A stretch of DNA of 64,000 nt from contig JALIRH010000004.1 of assembly GCA_023055505.1 (NCBI GenBank), positions 17,479,368 through 17,543,367 on the forward strand. The letters run 5' to 3'. This document shows, one piece after another, positions 13,912 to 27,612 of this stretch (its first letter is position 1; each line of letters opens with the position of its first letter). Made by a program: the position numbers and the translations under genes. Under the pieces are notes generated by a model that worked only from the letters and a program-made list of their open reading frames with translations, made no database searches and was not told the DNA's origin. This DNA is from Callipepla californica brunnescens (taxonomy: Eukaryota > Chordata > Aves > Galliformes > Odontophoridae).

Positions 13912-15880
13912 CAATATAAACACACACATTTTAATAACACAGTTTCATGACTTCCATCTGACTAAGAGGCTGTGCTCTTCACATCTCATTCACAAGATAG
14001 CGATAGCCTGATTTCCTCATGTCTCCGTACATCCGTCATTAGTAACAAACAGAAAATCAAGAACTCTAGGAAAATGAATCTAAGCATAGCACCTAATCAG
14101 CAATAAATCTATAAAATTTTACACTGGGAGATTTTATGAACTATCAGGGAAAAGACCTGTAGCTCTAACTTGAGGAAATGGTTGTTTAGGAAGATTTTGA
14201 AAAAAAAAACCTCAACATTCAAGCACTGCTTCTTTGACTAATTCATTTTTGACCCTGACAAGAAGAGATAAAATAAACAGAAGTCAGATCCAAAATGTGC
14301 ATTTGTCTAACTTTAAAAATGATTTTCCTTATTTTTCAAACGGGTTATTAAATAGTCTCAAGAGTGTAGGAAAATCAGTATAAAACTGGCAGAAACCTAA
14401 CAGTTACTTTTCAGTCACAGGAAAACATACTAGAAGCCAAAGATTTCTGCCAGGTTAGATCAAAGCCAGCTTCCCTTTTTAAGGAAGGTTTCTTGCAAAT
14501 ATTATATAGAGGGTAATGGTCAGATCTGTTCCATAGATGAACGTAATGCCCTATTTTACATGGAGTGTAGACATAAGTACCTTTAAAAGACTAGTTTTAG
14601 TAAGTAGATGCACTGCCCTGCCTCTCTAATGGAGCAGATCAAGAAGAAACTAAGGCTATCTAAAATTTTGGTCCTGCTCCTCCCCTTTTCAGATCCTCCC
14701 CTTTTCAGCAGAGATAAACTTAGGCTCAGGTAATTTCCTGCTTAAGATGTTTTAATTAATTAATTACAATAGTATTGCAGATCTTCTAATTAAAGGCAGG
14801 TTCAGGACAACTGGCTTTATTTGTATTATACCTTCTAAGATGGTTTGTTAATGCTCTGCTATCAGACACACTCTTAAGACTAAACTTCATGCATCTTTCC
14901 TATATCAAAGCAGCAACTGACTTCAGGTTACTCACGAATCCTGTCTTTCCACTGATATCATTTAGCTCCCTCCAGAAAGGATCCCAGGGCACTCTCAAAA
15001 GACCATCTGACATGACAGCAAAGGCAAGCAGGATAACTGAAGAATGCATGCTGTTGCTAGAGTTTGGTTCTGTAGCTGAATTCTTCCAGAGGAGTGCTTG
15101 AAGCGCTGGATTACTTCTCCTGACATAAGAAAACATTTTCAAATTCCTGCCAGAACCAGATGTAAAAGCATTGCTGCAGGCAACTAGCCTTCACAAGATG
15201 TTTTGTACTCCACAAAGGATCATGGTTGCAAACAGCAAACTTAGGTGACTCCTGATAACAACATGTAGAAAGACTCAGCTTAAGACACTGAAAAGAAGAA
15301 AAGAGACAGAGATGTAGTGAGATTCACCTGGATTCAGGATAAATCTAGTGGAGAGTTAAAGCAGACTGACCTATAAACATTTGTTGGGGTAGTGCTGAAA
15401 GAGAGAATGGTTAGAGAGGATTAACACTGTGGTTGAGCTGAAAGCTTGTTAAGGTACTCAACTAAAAAGGAAAAGATGTATCCACAGTTGATGTAAGAAT
15501 AAAAGCAGCAGTTCAAAAGGGAGTCTAGGCAGTTCACCTGAACAGTAAACCCACTGAAAAGATAGCTTATTACAGGCAAAACTTCAGTGGCACCACTTTT
15601 TGAGAGAGCTAAAGATTTACAAAAAAAATAAGATGTTCTAGATGATGTGATTATTTTTGCCCTTTGACCTTGAGCTGTTTCATCAATAAGCCATTTGCCA
15701 GATTAACAAAAACAAAACATGAATCTGTATAGAACTGCTCCAATTCTGGCTCCAAAATCCAGAATCTTGGTGTTTATGCAAACTTTCAATCATCCTCTAG
15801 TTCCTTTCATAATTATAATTTCCCCATAATTATCATGCAATATAAAACATTTCATGTGGCAGCATTACTTCAGCTTAGAG

Positions 15881-15917
15881 TGAGTGTTGCTAAAGGCAGG
15901 ATGAGTGTTGCCAAAGG
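15881..15917 (+). repeat. Imperfect tandem duplication, period 21 bp
   Basis: TGAGTGTTGCTAAAGG is followed 21 bp later by TGAGTGTTGCCAAAGG. Confidence 0.85.
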
Positions 15918-16330
15918 TGCAGTCCAAAGGCTACGATGTGGCATGCTCATGTGGTTAGCATGGCACATCCATTAACTGAAGAATTTAAACTTCATTAAAA
16001 ACAAAAAAAAGTTCTCTGCTTTCCTGATTGTAAAGAAAACATTCCAATGGTGGAAGAGTGTAAGCATTATCAGTGCAGTATTCCTCAATCCACAGAAAGT
16101 CTGATACATGACTCAAGAATGAACTTTCCACCTACTTTGGGAACTTAAACACTAAAATCTAATGAAACACTAAAGATAATGTTAACTCTTTCATTTCTTC
16201 TTTTAACTGCAGGATGGGACTTCGGATGAAATTGGATTTTAAAGAATTCCAAGTTTCTGAAGAGCACGAACAGCAAACAGTAAGAAAGAAGAATTAACCA
16301 TAACTTCTGGAGGTATCTTTGGAAGTAGAA

Positions 16331-16690
16331 GATCAGCATGGAATAGCTTGGGTTGGAAGGGACCTTGAAGACCATCTAGTTCCATCACCCCTGTGTCTCC
16401 CACTACATAAGGTTGCTCAAGACCAACCAACCCAACCTAGCTATAACTGCCTCCAGGGATGGGACATCCACAGCTTCTCTGAGCAACATGTTCCAATGCC
16501 TCATCGCTCTCTAAGTAAATAATTTTCTCCTAATATCTAATTGAAATTTCCCCTTTTAGATTAAAACTGCACCCCCTTGTTAGACGATATAAAGAAATAC
16601 TCTCCATCTTTTTTGTGTTCCCTTTAGGTATTGAAAAGCTGCAATGAGGTCAGTCTAAAGCCTTCTTTTCTCCAGGCTGAACAACCCCAA
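16331..16690 (-). mobile_element. CR1 LINE, 5'-truncated 3' end
   Basis: Reading left to right, the block begins with GGAATAGCTTGGGTTGGAAG, followed by GGACCTTGAAGACCATCTAG. These are the reverse complement of the CR1 3' terminus. The block ends with the CTCCAGGCTGAACAACCCC part of the 3' untranslated region. CR1 is the dominant avian non-LTR retrotransposon, and most copies are cut short at the 5' end like this one. No reverse transcriptase sequence is included. Reading frames across this block are fortuitous. Confidence 0.92.
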
Positions 16691-17351
16691 AGATAGAAGA
16701 AGATAAACAAAAAAAAGGTTGGTTTAAATCTCTCAGATACATTACTGACTAAAGAAAGCAAGTAGCAGATAAAACTATTTGTTACATGGGCACGTAGTTT
16801 TCTCCATGTAGCCTTCTTTAATGTTTGCAAAGATAATTCTGTGTATATTCAGAAGCATATATAATCCTAAATATATACTCAGATCTGTGAGTATGATCCA
16901 AAAGGACATTTAGCCTTCTCAGAAGGATGTTGGCCTGCAGCAAATGAAAAGGCTCATTTGGTGGACTACAGTATGAGAATGTATGGCTTTCCATCACATT
17001 TTAGATACATAAGAAAAGCAAAGTAAGAAATGCTAAGAATGCCCTAACATCTGAAGTTAAGTGTGGTAACAAATATCTTGGGTAACCATCAGCCAGTGAC
17101 CCAGCAGAAATCACTCCTCAGTCTGTAAGCAGCTAACAATGATGTTAGATAATAAGAGGCATTTTAATCTAACAAATATATGTAAATCCAAACCAAGATT
17201 GTCTTTCTTAAGACAGATGAACTGGAAAATCACAAATAAGTTACAATTTCAGAGTGAGATTAATTTACAACTGAAATGCTGTGATATTTGATATTCTTTG
17301 TATATATCGTCTATGACACCATTTTTTTCCTTCCACGGTCATGTCATTTAA

Positions 17352-17702
17352 GATGCAACTAGCAGATCTTCCAACCGTTTCTATCATGTTCAACAGTTGA
17401 TTTTCCTCACTTTGAGGAACTTTCAGTTGCCGATTGAGAAAATAATCAATCCAATGCCAGAGCTACGTGGTCGTGTAAACAATAAGGAGCAAACATTCCC
17501 GCAGGAGTTCTGGCCATCTGGGGGGCAGACTGTTCAACCACTTGAAACGGGACCCACAGCAATCTTAACAGTAAAGTACAGGAATGCCGGCAACACTTCA
17601 CTAGAGGGGACCATCAACATTTCCCTAGGCTCTCAGACAGCATCAGTAATCTTTAGGCAAGATGTGCATCAGGCTCCATTCAAGAAAACAAGTTGTCATT
17701 AA
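17352..17702 (+). other. Unexplained open frame, 116 codons, no homology recognised
   Basis: The frame runs from just after a TAA (17,349-17,351) to a TAA at 17,700-17,702 without a stop, in AT-rich DNA where stops are frequent. It has no ATG near its start; the first in-frame ATG is at 17,454. The product from about 17,454 on has balanced composition, with segments such as TVQPLETGPTAILTVKYRNA and GNTSLEGTINISLGSQTASV. The latter has three N-x-S/T sites and an alternating pattern that would suit beta strands. I cannot assign a family. It may be a decayed exon or retrotransposed fragment, or chance. Confidence 0.22.
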
Positions 17703-19213
17703 GCTTAAGATCTTCAAATCAACTGAAGAATTCATAGCTACACATCATGAGGAGGGCAGAGTAAATGGGCAGGTGGTATGCAGCTGCATCTCATGCAATA
17801 TGGGGCCTTACATGCATCTCCTCCTCCCTCAGATGTGTACTGGGTCTAGTGACAATAATGAGACTATGGCCAAGGGGAGGCACACTGCCTTCAGCTACTG
17901 ATTTGGGAACCTAGGAAGTATATTTAGCTGGCAAAAAACTCACTTGTGTCAAGCACAACAGGTCTGAGAGCATAAAAGATGCCATGACACTGGCCTAGAG
18001 AGAAAAAGAGGTGGAGGTTAAAGAGGAAAGAAGTGAACTTTGGAAATGCTGCAGATTGCTGTAGAAATCTCACATCTCAGATCTTTCCAAGAAACACTAA
18101 CCAAAGTTTCTGGTGAACCAGATCCAGTACAATAAAGTATTTCAAATACCTTGAATCTCCCAAATATTTCAGACTTCAACATGGCACATAAAAGCATAAA
18201 GAGCAACGGATGACAATTTTTTCCATTAACAATGAATAAAACTAAAATGTTTGGGACTTTTAACTACTGTTTCAGAAGAGACTTTCAAGGAACAATGTAG
18301 TTGCTACGAACACATCATGAAAGACTGACAAAACTTTTCAGCATAATTTAGTATGCTATAATGCAAAGCAGTGGGTTCACTGACATTGGTTCATAGGCAG
18401 TTGAAGCTAGTTGTGATCCACAAAACACTGAACGGTCAAGCACATAACTTTCTCTATAAACCTGTGTTCACGTGGGCCAACAGCTTGACTTAAACAAGAA
18501 TCTTCCATGAACCAAAAGCCATTCATAGTCCCGGCCATTCTTTTACTGTACTGCGAAGTATATTTATGCATAGTTTTTCCACAAACCATGCAGTACCATC
18601 CTATGCACCAAGACCATTGCTTAGTTTTCTCCAGTTTTCTCTTACAGATTACAAATGCTGAGGAAAACAGTGTGAAAGGAAAGGACATTTTTTAAGAGCT
18701 TCTGGGTCAACAGTTAAAGCATCTATTCACAGAAAACAAGCATTGTAGTACATGAACCCATAGTTCGACAGCATTTTTTTTAATCAGATGAAATGCTCAC
18801 AAACACTCTGAATCTAAATAATTTTTTATGAGTGTAAAAAAATAAGAAGAAAATGAACCTGAAACTGAACAAATCAATAAGAGAAGTGGATGTAGGAAGG
18901 TAATCTGGTTAATGACAAGACTGAAGAAGTCATTAGTTATTTAGAAGGAAATGCAGTGGAGCATGTAAGCTCCACAGAGAATGTCTGCAGCCCATTACAA
19001 TATCAATGAGCTAGATTAATGATTATAAATGACTACCACTACAGAACTGGTCTGAATGCAAAGCAGAATGAATGCACTAGGAGAAACTTGAAACAACAAG
19101 GCATCCAACTACCCCTTTTAAGAGTATGCTTTTGGCCACGGTTCTGTAACTTCACTCTTGATTTTAACTCTTCAGTTCTCTAGTGAGTGGTATGGCCCTT
19201 TCCCTCACCTCCC

Positions 19214-19260
19214 AAAAAACAAAGCAAAGCAAAACAAACAAACAAACAAACAAACAAAAA
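19214..19260 (+). repeat. (CAAA)n low-complexity tract
   Basis: A-rich sequence with AAAGC units passes into five or more CAAA units. Confidence 0.88.
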
Positions 19261-22200
19261 GTGAGAGAGAATGAAATAAGGTACTTTACTCTGTATTTCC
19301 CACATATTTTAAAACAAGAACTTGCCATAAACGTTCATTAAAAATAAATAAAAATTGTGAGTTCTTAACTCTTCAAGTGTCCATTAATCCAAAAAGCCTC
19401 ACGTAGTCACGAATTTTTGACAAAGTTTAAATGCCATCTATTTCACAGTGTAATACACTCTCATGGACCATCTAATGTGAACCACAAATTAAAAATATTC
19501 TGTTGGACAAAGGCTCAAGGAAATGCCCTAAATTCTTCAGCATTATGTCCTAACACTGATAGTATGCATATATTATGGTAATCAGGGAAGGGTAAGAAAT
19601 TAGACAAAAGAGTCCCTCTTGCTGGGGAAAATAAAAGGACAGTTTCTTGTTGCTGCATAGGGCTTTCCAGGGAAAACAAAAGGCCATCTACTGGAGGTAC
19701 AGATGAACCCATACTGTAATCTTTTCTTGAAGAAACTGAAAATAGATAAGAGTTCAGTTGTCTAATCTCTTCTCAGCTTCAATTACATCGTGATACTCTT
19801 CAGATGACAGTTTGAAGATTTTTAGGGAAGAAATAATAAGAAAGTATCAACTAATTAGTTCTAAGATGAAATCTTACCCTAGAGAGCAAATTATTTTGAC
19901 CATATAGGATATAGAAGTGATTTCTCCTAAAGAAAGTATGGATCACTATTTAATGGAAACTCCTGGAAGGATTGCTGCTGCAATCCATGCTACTGCGAAT
20001 GCGAAGAAAAAAACAGAACAGAACTTTTAAGAGATATAGGGCTGTTCTTTTCTGGAGAGGAAAAAAAAAAATTAAAAAAAAATGCAGGAGTGCCAGTATC
20101 TCAAATACAATTTCTGTTGACTAACCCATTTAAAGGAAGAGGGGCCATCCATAGTGAGTAACGCTATATTAACCTTTACTATCAACTGGGTTCTCAGTGA
20201 CATTGTTCTAACACAACTGTACTCTTTGTGGTTTTGCTCTTACATATTCTTTTTTTGCCTCCTGTGCAACAATATCCTGACTGTTTAGCAAAAAAAGAAA
20301 CCAAAAAAAAAAAAAGAAGAAAAACAACTCACCATGGAAATGCAAGTATGATAAACCCTCAGAGTGGGAGTCAAGATGAAAGCTGCTCTTTAAGTATCTC
20401 TAGCCATTAAAGACTTACAAAACACATGTTCCTTTTATTTGCTGCAACATTTGCCCTTCTTATCCCATTCGATGATGAGACTTATGGAACAAGTCTGAAA
20501 ATCAGATGGTGCAAATCACACAGCAACACAGCTTTAAGAAGTACTCAAATGTGATGTATTTCAGCATATGTTCTTGACTCAAAGGAAATGTGCTGGATCC
20601 TTCAAAGCAGAGCTTAAAAGCTAAGGTCCTATTTGTTCCATGCACTTATAAATGTTTCTTCATGCTGCCCTGTTGGGAAAAAGATTGCTTCCTGGTGTTT
20701 CTGGCAAAGAAACTGTGTCTAAACACACTGCATCAGATGTTCCTGCATTTTAGTACTACTCTATGTGAAGAGGATGGTCAAAGTAAAGGGATGCTGTATA
20801 AATGTATTAAGTCATATTGCTTTAACTTTCATGCCACATTTAAAAGCAACATCCATCCTTCCAGTTGTCTTTCACATGAGTTATCTCCTGTCTGGATCTG
20901 TTTTGAGCTTTGCTGTTCCACACCCACGTGCAGTACTGAGGGCTCTAAAACTAGCAGCGCTAGCTCTGAAAGAGATGAAGATTAAATAAAGTCATTAGCG
21001 TACATTGGGTCCCAAAGGAAAACAGAAAATATACCACCTACAAAAAAGTTCCAAGATATTCAGTAGATACAGGTTACAAGAAATATCTTCTCAGTTTTTA
21101 GAGAATACAGGATTTACTCTGTATTTACTCTGTACCTGAGTCCAAGTGTAAAAAAAACTTTATTGATGAACTCCCTGAATTAGAAACTGATGGGAAGAAC
21201 GAGGCTTAGAGGACCCATGCTGGTAGGCAATAAAGAGAATGCTGAATTTCAAGTTTCTAAATTATCTCCATTAAATAGGATATGTTTGGAAAGTCACTTT
21301 AAATGACATGTTTATCAAGAAGAAAAACAAATCTTCTCTCTATTTACTTCTGCTCTTTCCATTTAGTAGGATGTTTTCTGGGGTTTGATAGAGAACAAAC
21401 AGATGAGAGCTGCAAAGGGAAATAGACTGAAAGCCTTTATGTGCACATCTCATTTTCACTTGCAGCTCTGTATACACAGCTGTGACCAGAACAGTCTTTT
21501 ACTGAATGAAGGACACAGTTCTGCATCCACTGGTACAGCATAAGGAAGATCATCATTACTTGCTTAGCAGTTAAGATCTGAAATAACAAATCAGTGAATT
21601 ATTTGGGAATTTAATGAGCCTTTCTTCTGATTTCCTTTTCTTTTTGAACTGCTGTCTGTACCACTACAAAAGTCTTCTCATGAATATGAGTAGATTTGAA
21701 AGCTTTTCAGTGATAGACAAATTAGATTCTAATTTCAATGTCTGAGTGAAAATGTTAACTATTCTAGATGTTAAAAGGAAGCAATTAAAATAACTTCTGT
21801 TATACCTATTAGTAAACACAAAGAAAACTAGGCAGTTACTAGAAATTTCCAGTATAACAGGAATATGAGGAGATGAATGAGTGGAGTTTGTGGCTGCAAT
21901 AATCTGCCTACAGATACTGAAGAGACATAGGAACAGAGGAGTTTTGACTACATAAAACTCAATCTGTGAAACAAGCAGGTATGATGTTAATCATCTTTCC
22001 AGTGTAAAACTACTTCCCTGTGAATCTAGTATTTTAATAATTTCTGTAAGTGCGGATATTGCTGGTCAGTAACAAAAATAAGATTAGTATTTTGTGATAA
22101 TGATATATCAGGAAATGGCCATACCTGACTCAAAAATGTCCAAAAAACAGAGTGGAAAAAAGCGTCGAACAAAGGGGTAAAATTAATGCAGGTGAAATAT

Positions 22201-25200
22201 GAATTTGAAAGATAAAAATATTTATGACTTTCTTCAAAAAGTGACAATGTTCAGCTGAGTCACAGATCTATTATAGTGGAAACAACATTTGCCATGCCAT
22301 TGGAAGTCTGAGGTTGTCACAATACCTCCTCTACAAGAAAAGAGCAGTGATATACTCATTCATATTTGGAGCAGTTTATAACAGGCTAAAAGTTTATATT
22401 TAACAATTTAAATAGAGATCTATAATAATTTTTTGAACTTGCCTATCTGCAAGCATAATAGGGATGGAAGACATGGCACAACTAAACCATCCAGATGATT
22501 AAACAGCTATGGAAAGACTCAAGTTGATATTGTCCCCTGAAAATCTGGGAAAGCAGCTACTAGTACATCTACAGGTCACCTAGGCAGAGATCACAAATGA
22601 ACACACGCAGAAAAAACCCACACCAAAACAAAAGCAAAGCACCACCACCCCCATTTCCACAAAAAGGGTTTAAGATTCCTTGCCAGGGAAACTCAAGATT
22701 GCCAGTGATTTGTGATACAGAGGTAAACTAACATGATAAAGTGAAATTCAGAAGTGGCAAGATGAACTCTGCATAATCCTCAGGAGGAAGATGACAGTAT
22801 AGTTACAAACAAGACTATAGGAAAAGGTATTTTTAAATATTCTTCCCTAGAAGACTTGGAGAACCTATCACTAGCACTGTTATCTCAAACAGAGTGGAAG
22901 TACAGGCAATAAATTTCACTCAGACCAAAAGCTGGGTTCTTCTTAGGCAAAGAGACTGCAAATCAGGAACTATACATGAAACAAGGAAGTCATAATTATT
23001 GCATCCTGCATCAGACTGGAGGCTGAAGAAAGTTCATCAGTTCAGCCAGTCTAAAAGTTGTGACTGCTTGCTTTCCACTGTGCACCTGGCAATGCTGGTG
23101 TGAAACACAGGTAGAAGTATTTCCATTTCGTAAGATGAAGTGCAGTGCCAAATACGCAGCTTCATCTTCCTCGTTCTGTACATTGGCTAGAGCTGAAGTA
23201 CAACCCATAAGGCAAAGAAACATCTTATCTCTTATGTTTATTTACATAAGATAGGCACAATCTTGTCCTATTCTTTTAAATTACATCAATTCAGACTTTT
23301 CACTCTTAAAGCCAAAGGCCTTAGTTCAAGAGAGACTCAACAGTCACAGAAAGCCAATGGAATTAGAGTCTCTAACATAAACGAAAACCTGGAGATACGC
23401 TATTACCCATTTGGTACAGACAAGATGCCATCATTTCATTCACTCAGCTACCAAAAACTACCTACATACTTCAGCAATGGGTCTCATCTCAAAATAACAC
23501 TGAATATTTTCCTCATTAATTTGGCTGGGTAGATCATCCTTGAAACGCTAATCGTGCATTATAGCTAACTGAATGGATGAGAAACCATACAATAAATGAA
23601 CAGAATCCCAATGAGGAGATCTGAGAATGCTGTGAAGCAGTCACTAGTGTTCTAAACAAAACCTCCTTTTATTAAACTGGTGAATATTTAAATATTTTAA
23701 ATATAAAGACATGTGTGTTTCTATTTCTAGGGTTTTCCTGTTCTGTTCCAAAACAGATCATTAAAGCATCCCGTGACACTGGGGATAAACATCAGCTGTG
23801 CAGAAGGAAGGTCTTTAAGTGATAGTATATGATACCACATTTAACAGTTCTCCTGTGCCAGTCTGCATAAAGAGAGGGGGATGAAAAGCAATCGTTTTTC
23901 TTCATGTGCAGCTCAGTAAGGACAGTTCCAAGCCTGCCACACAAAACTTCTTTAATAATGCAATTCAGTGCCTTTGATTTGAGAAACACGCAAAAGAATA
24001 AACAACCTATTAATCTAAATTTTCTAGTTTGTCTGAAAGTACAAAGCAGCAAGGAACAAACCTCTTGGCTACATTAAGTGTTCTGAAATGCAAAACGGCT
24101 TCTTTTCTCACCCTACAGTTACTTAGGAAAGAAGAGGGGGGAGAAGAAAGAAGGAAGAGAACAGGCAAGGGAAACAGAAGTGGTTTTAATATAAATCGCT
24201 CAATCAAAACTTAGGGCATAAAGAATTCTGAAGAAGGCTTTCAAGTATTGCTACATGAAGGCACTTTAATACAAATTAGATGTGGATGGGTGTAAGAGAT
24301 AGCGTTATTTACTAAAGAGCAAGAATCCTCAAGCTAACCCAGCTCACAGTTGATCTGGTACTATCAAGATGAAGGAACCACTGGTAACAGCTTGATGAAA
24401 GTTTTCAGTGGTTTTGTTTGTTTTCTGAAGCTTCAATACAAAATACAGGTGAACACCTTGATTAATTTTAGTCTCCTGACTGTCTGCAGTGGTGTATTTT
24501 GCTCTGTTATTCTAATGTACTTGCAGCCAGCAAAGGTGCTTTCATTACTCATCCACAGATTTTAACATCTGAAACAGAGCTGTTCTAGAAGCACTGCCTG
24601 ACTCAGTGCACTACAAGTTTGGCTGGAGGATATATTTAGGCATTCGGGTAAATGGTTTTGGCAAAAGTTCTTGGCTCTCCTACAGCCCTTTTCACAGCTT
24701 GAGAAGGGCAAAGAGGTATTAAAGTTGCTTGTTAAAGCAGCTTCACTACATCTATCACTTGGTTAAAACATAGACAGTTTCAGTCAAACCCCTCTCTATA
24801 TGCACAGCAAATTAAAACGTACACAGGAAAAGTTAGGTGAAAAAAAGAAAAAGCTACTTTATTGATTGTAATATAAGTGAGATTTTGGAAAAAGTGGAAA
24901 AAATATGAGATGAGCAGAAGAACCACAAACTGAGAAAAGAATAGAACTGATACCACAGAAGATTTCATTAATACCCTTGGTTTAGACATCCATAATATTT
25001 TCCGTATCAGAAGTTCAGAGAAAGGCTCCAAATACCTACAGAGTATTTTTGGTAAATTGTTCTTTGAGTCAATATACTAGTCATCTTGCTAGGTGCCTAC
25101 TCTTCAGCATGCAGTTAAAACCAGACATAACAAATTTAGCAGGCAGTTGATAGTTGATGCTACAGCTGTAAACAAGAGAACTGAGGATATATATAAATGG

Positions 25201-26360
25201 TTTTCTGAGGAACAGAAATTCCGTGGCATTAAGACAAATTTGTCCTGCTAGGCCCTTTTTGACACCACCAAGTAAAGCTGCAGTACAAACATAGATTTCA
25301 TATTTGGTCATCTACTGAAAAGATTCATCCTACTCTCCCTACCCTTCACTCCTAACCTCTCCCCAGCTGCTTATATAGATCCATAGTGGATGGGACAAGA
25401 ACCTGATTAAATTGAGAAGTAACTTCTTTTTTCCCAGGATAATTTTTGTTTGGATAAGTTCTGTGCTGTCTTCAACATGTGGCCAGTTGTGCTTTCACAA
25501 AGGAAGGCAAAGAAATCAGCAGCATGGACCACACCCAGACTGCTCCTTCCTTGACCAATGCCAACCTAAAAGTCCTTATCTAACCACAGTTGCCTCCCTC
25601 AGAAGAGACAGTTTCCTTGCTTACAACCTTGTAAAATAGCTGGACTCAGCCTGGAATTGTAAATCTTCTCCTGTTTCTCCCACATTCAAAAGCAATGCCT
25701 TATATTCCTCAAAATGCAGTCCACAAAACATAGCAAAGAGCGTAGAATGATAGACAGTATTTCACAGTCCTAAAAATGATAGCAACTATGATTAGAACAT
25801 GCAAATGAAATCTATTATATTCCTGATACATGTATATCAACACTGATGAAAAAGCAGAAAATTAATCTCTTGGAAAGTAAGTTAAACTGTCTCCTGTATC
25901 ATGCAATTCTAAATCATTAAGGGAATGGCCTATGGTTATTAGAGCTAGAGAATTACATGGATAAATCATTCTGAATTTATCTACAGAAAAAATTCTTACA
26001 AGAGTAGAAGAATCATACTAAATGTAATGAGCAAGTGCCAGATGCTTCCAATCATACCCTCTAGTAGCTGTCATAAGAAGTTTAGGGTCATCTTAATTAA
26101 AGACAAATGAATATTTAACCAGTCACTTTAGTACTCAGCAATGGTCTATAAGCTTCCGTTTTGTAGCTTTCAGAGCTCAAATATTATTTTTTATTAAACA
26201 AGACAGGAACATCCCTTGCTCTTGGGAAAAGATCATTTGTTGCAGCTGTCCTTCTTATATAAGTGTTTGTATTTTACTTGGAAAGGTGCATGTCTGCCTT
26301 AAAGTTTTCCAGCTGAGTCAGTTTTCTTTCCTGGTGATGAGACTGCTTACCCTTTCAAAG

Positions 26361-26405
26361 CTTTTTTCTTTTTCTTCTTCTTTTTTTTTTTTTCTCCTTT
26401 TTTTT
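26361..26405 (+). repeat. Polypyrimidine tract, 45 nt
   Basis: An uninterrupted C/T run, mostly T with scattered C. It is low-complexity sequence with no nearby splice acceptor that leads into an exon I can recognise. Confidence 0.85.
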
Positions 26406-27363
26406 ATGCCTTCTGAGTTATTCTTGATTATCAGGTGGTGTAAAGTATATAATTCATTCTAAAAAAAATTACCAGATTTTACTTCCCTACAAAGAGAAAA
26501 TTATTAATAGCTGAAGAGTTCAAAATTCTGAAAATCCAGCCACACTTGGACTGACATCTGAACATAAGGCATATTTTGCCTTTGCTATCACTTTCTATTA
26601 CTATTTAGAAGAGTATTCAACTCTATGAACATCAAACAGCATTACAATAAAATTCTCTAACTTGAGTGAACTGGAAGAGCTGCTTTTGGATCTTCCCAGT
26701 TTAACGTCTGTTTTTCCACTCAGTAGAATAAAACAAGGATGATCAGGGACAAACACATTTATAGATAATCTCTTTAGAAATTTTACAGTGTTGTCCATGC
26801 ACTGAAATTCTAATCTTATGCTGCAGTTTTCAATTTTCCCGTTTATGTTTATATCTTGAGATGTTTTGGAAGCCGTATGAAGAACATAACAAGGTTTTAT
26901 CCCAGCTGTTACCCAATTTCATGAGCGTACTACAGAAGGAATATACAAAGAATTACCTATTAGGAATTTGTTCAGTACATGAAATAGGAAGGCAGTTAGT
27001 ATTATTCAGTGATTTAAGTTGTCTGAAATTCTGTTCATTAAAAAAAAAAGCCATTTTAAAAACATGACAGTAGTAGAGAATTCTATTTGTATGGCTAATG
27101 TTAGGAAGCGAATAAATCAGGAATGTGCAGAAAACTTTATCTACCTCAAGACTGTAGAAATTGTATTACCACATTAACATTTTTCAAAATAGTATTGCAA
27201 TGCTTAACAATACTATTTTTCTCCTAGTTTCTTTGTAACATCAATCATTCTTACCTACTTCATACAGATTTCACTGTCATAGTGGTACCAACATCTTTGT
27301 ATTGTACCTTATTTGAGCTGAATATCTTATATTTCCCTTTCCAAAAGGTATATTATCCAAGAT

Positions 27364-27612
27364 ATCATAGAAAGGTTTGGGTTGGAAGGGACCCTTATGA
27401 CCATCTAGTTGCAACCTTCCTACTACAGGCAAGGACACCTCCCATTAGACTCACAACCAGCCTGGCTATTAATGCTTACGGGGACGGGGCATCCACAACC
27501 TATCAGGGCAATCTGTTCTGGTGTCTCACCATCCTCACAGTAAAGAATTTCCTTCTAATATGTAGTCTAAATCTACTCTCTTCCAGTTTAAAGCTATTTC
27601 CCCTAATATGTG
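27364..27612 (-). mobile_element. CR1 LINE, 5'-truncated 3' end
   Basis: ATCATAGAAAGGTTTGGGTT and GGAAGGGACCCTTATGACCA are the reverse complement of a CR1 3' tail. The rest follows the CR1 3' untranslated region in order: the CCTCCCATTAGACTCACAAC, GGGCATCCACAACC and AATTTCCTTCTAATATG segments. The copy is about 250 bp and moderately diverged. Confidence 0.9.

Larger units (their letters stand above)
9521..16330. other. Unassigned AT-rich noncoding sequence
   Basis: It contains the (TAAA)n and 29-nt A tracts listed separately, a tandem CCTCCCCTTTTCAG pair near 14,676-14,706 and a TTAATTAATTAATTA tetranucleotide run near 14,752. A slightly GC-richer block around 13,140-13,300 carries no frame of note. 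No gene was recognised. Confidence 0.5.
16691..27363. other. Unassigned AT-rich noncoding sequence
   Basis: The only items are the unexplained open frame at 17.35-17.70 kb, the (CAAA)n and polypyrimidine tracts, and an 11-bp tandem TTTACTCTGTA pair near 21,115-21,137. The 131-codon frame at 20,590-20,985 overlaps another frame of similar length and has no recognisable domain. Confidence 0.5.

Noticed and set aside
20590..20985. 131-codon plus-strand frame
   Set aside because: It overlaps a second open frame and shows no domain, no splice structure and no compositional signal of coding.
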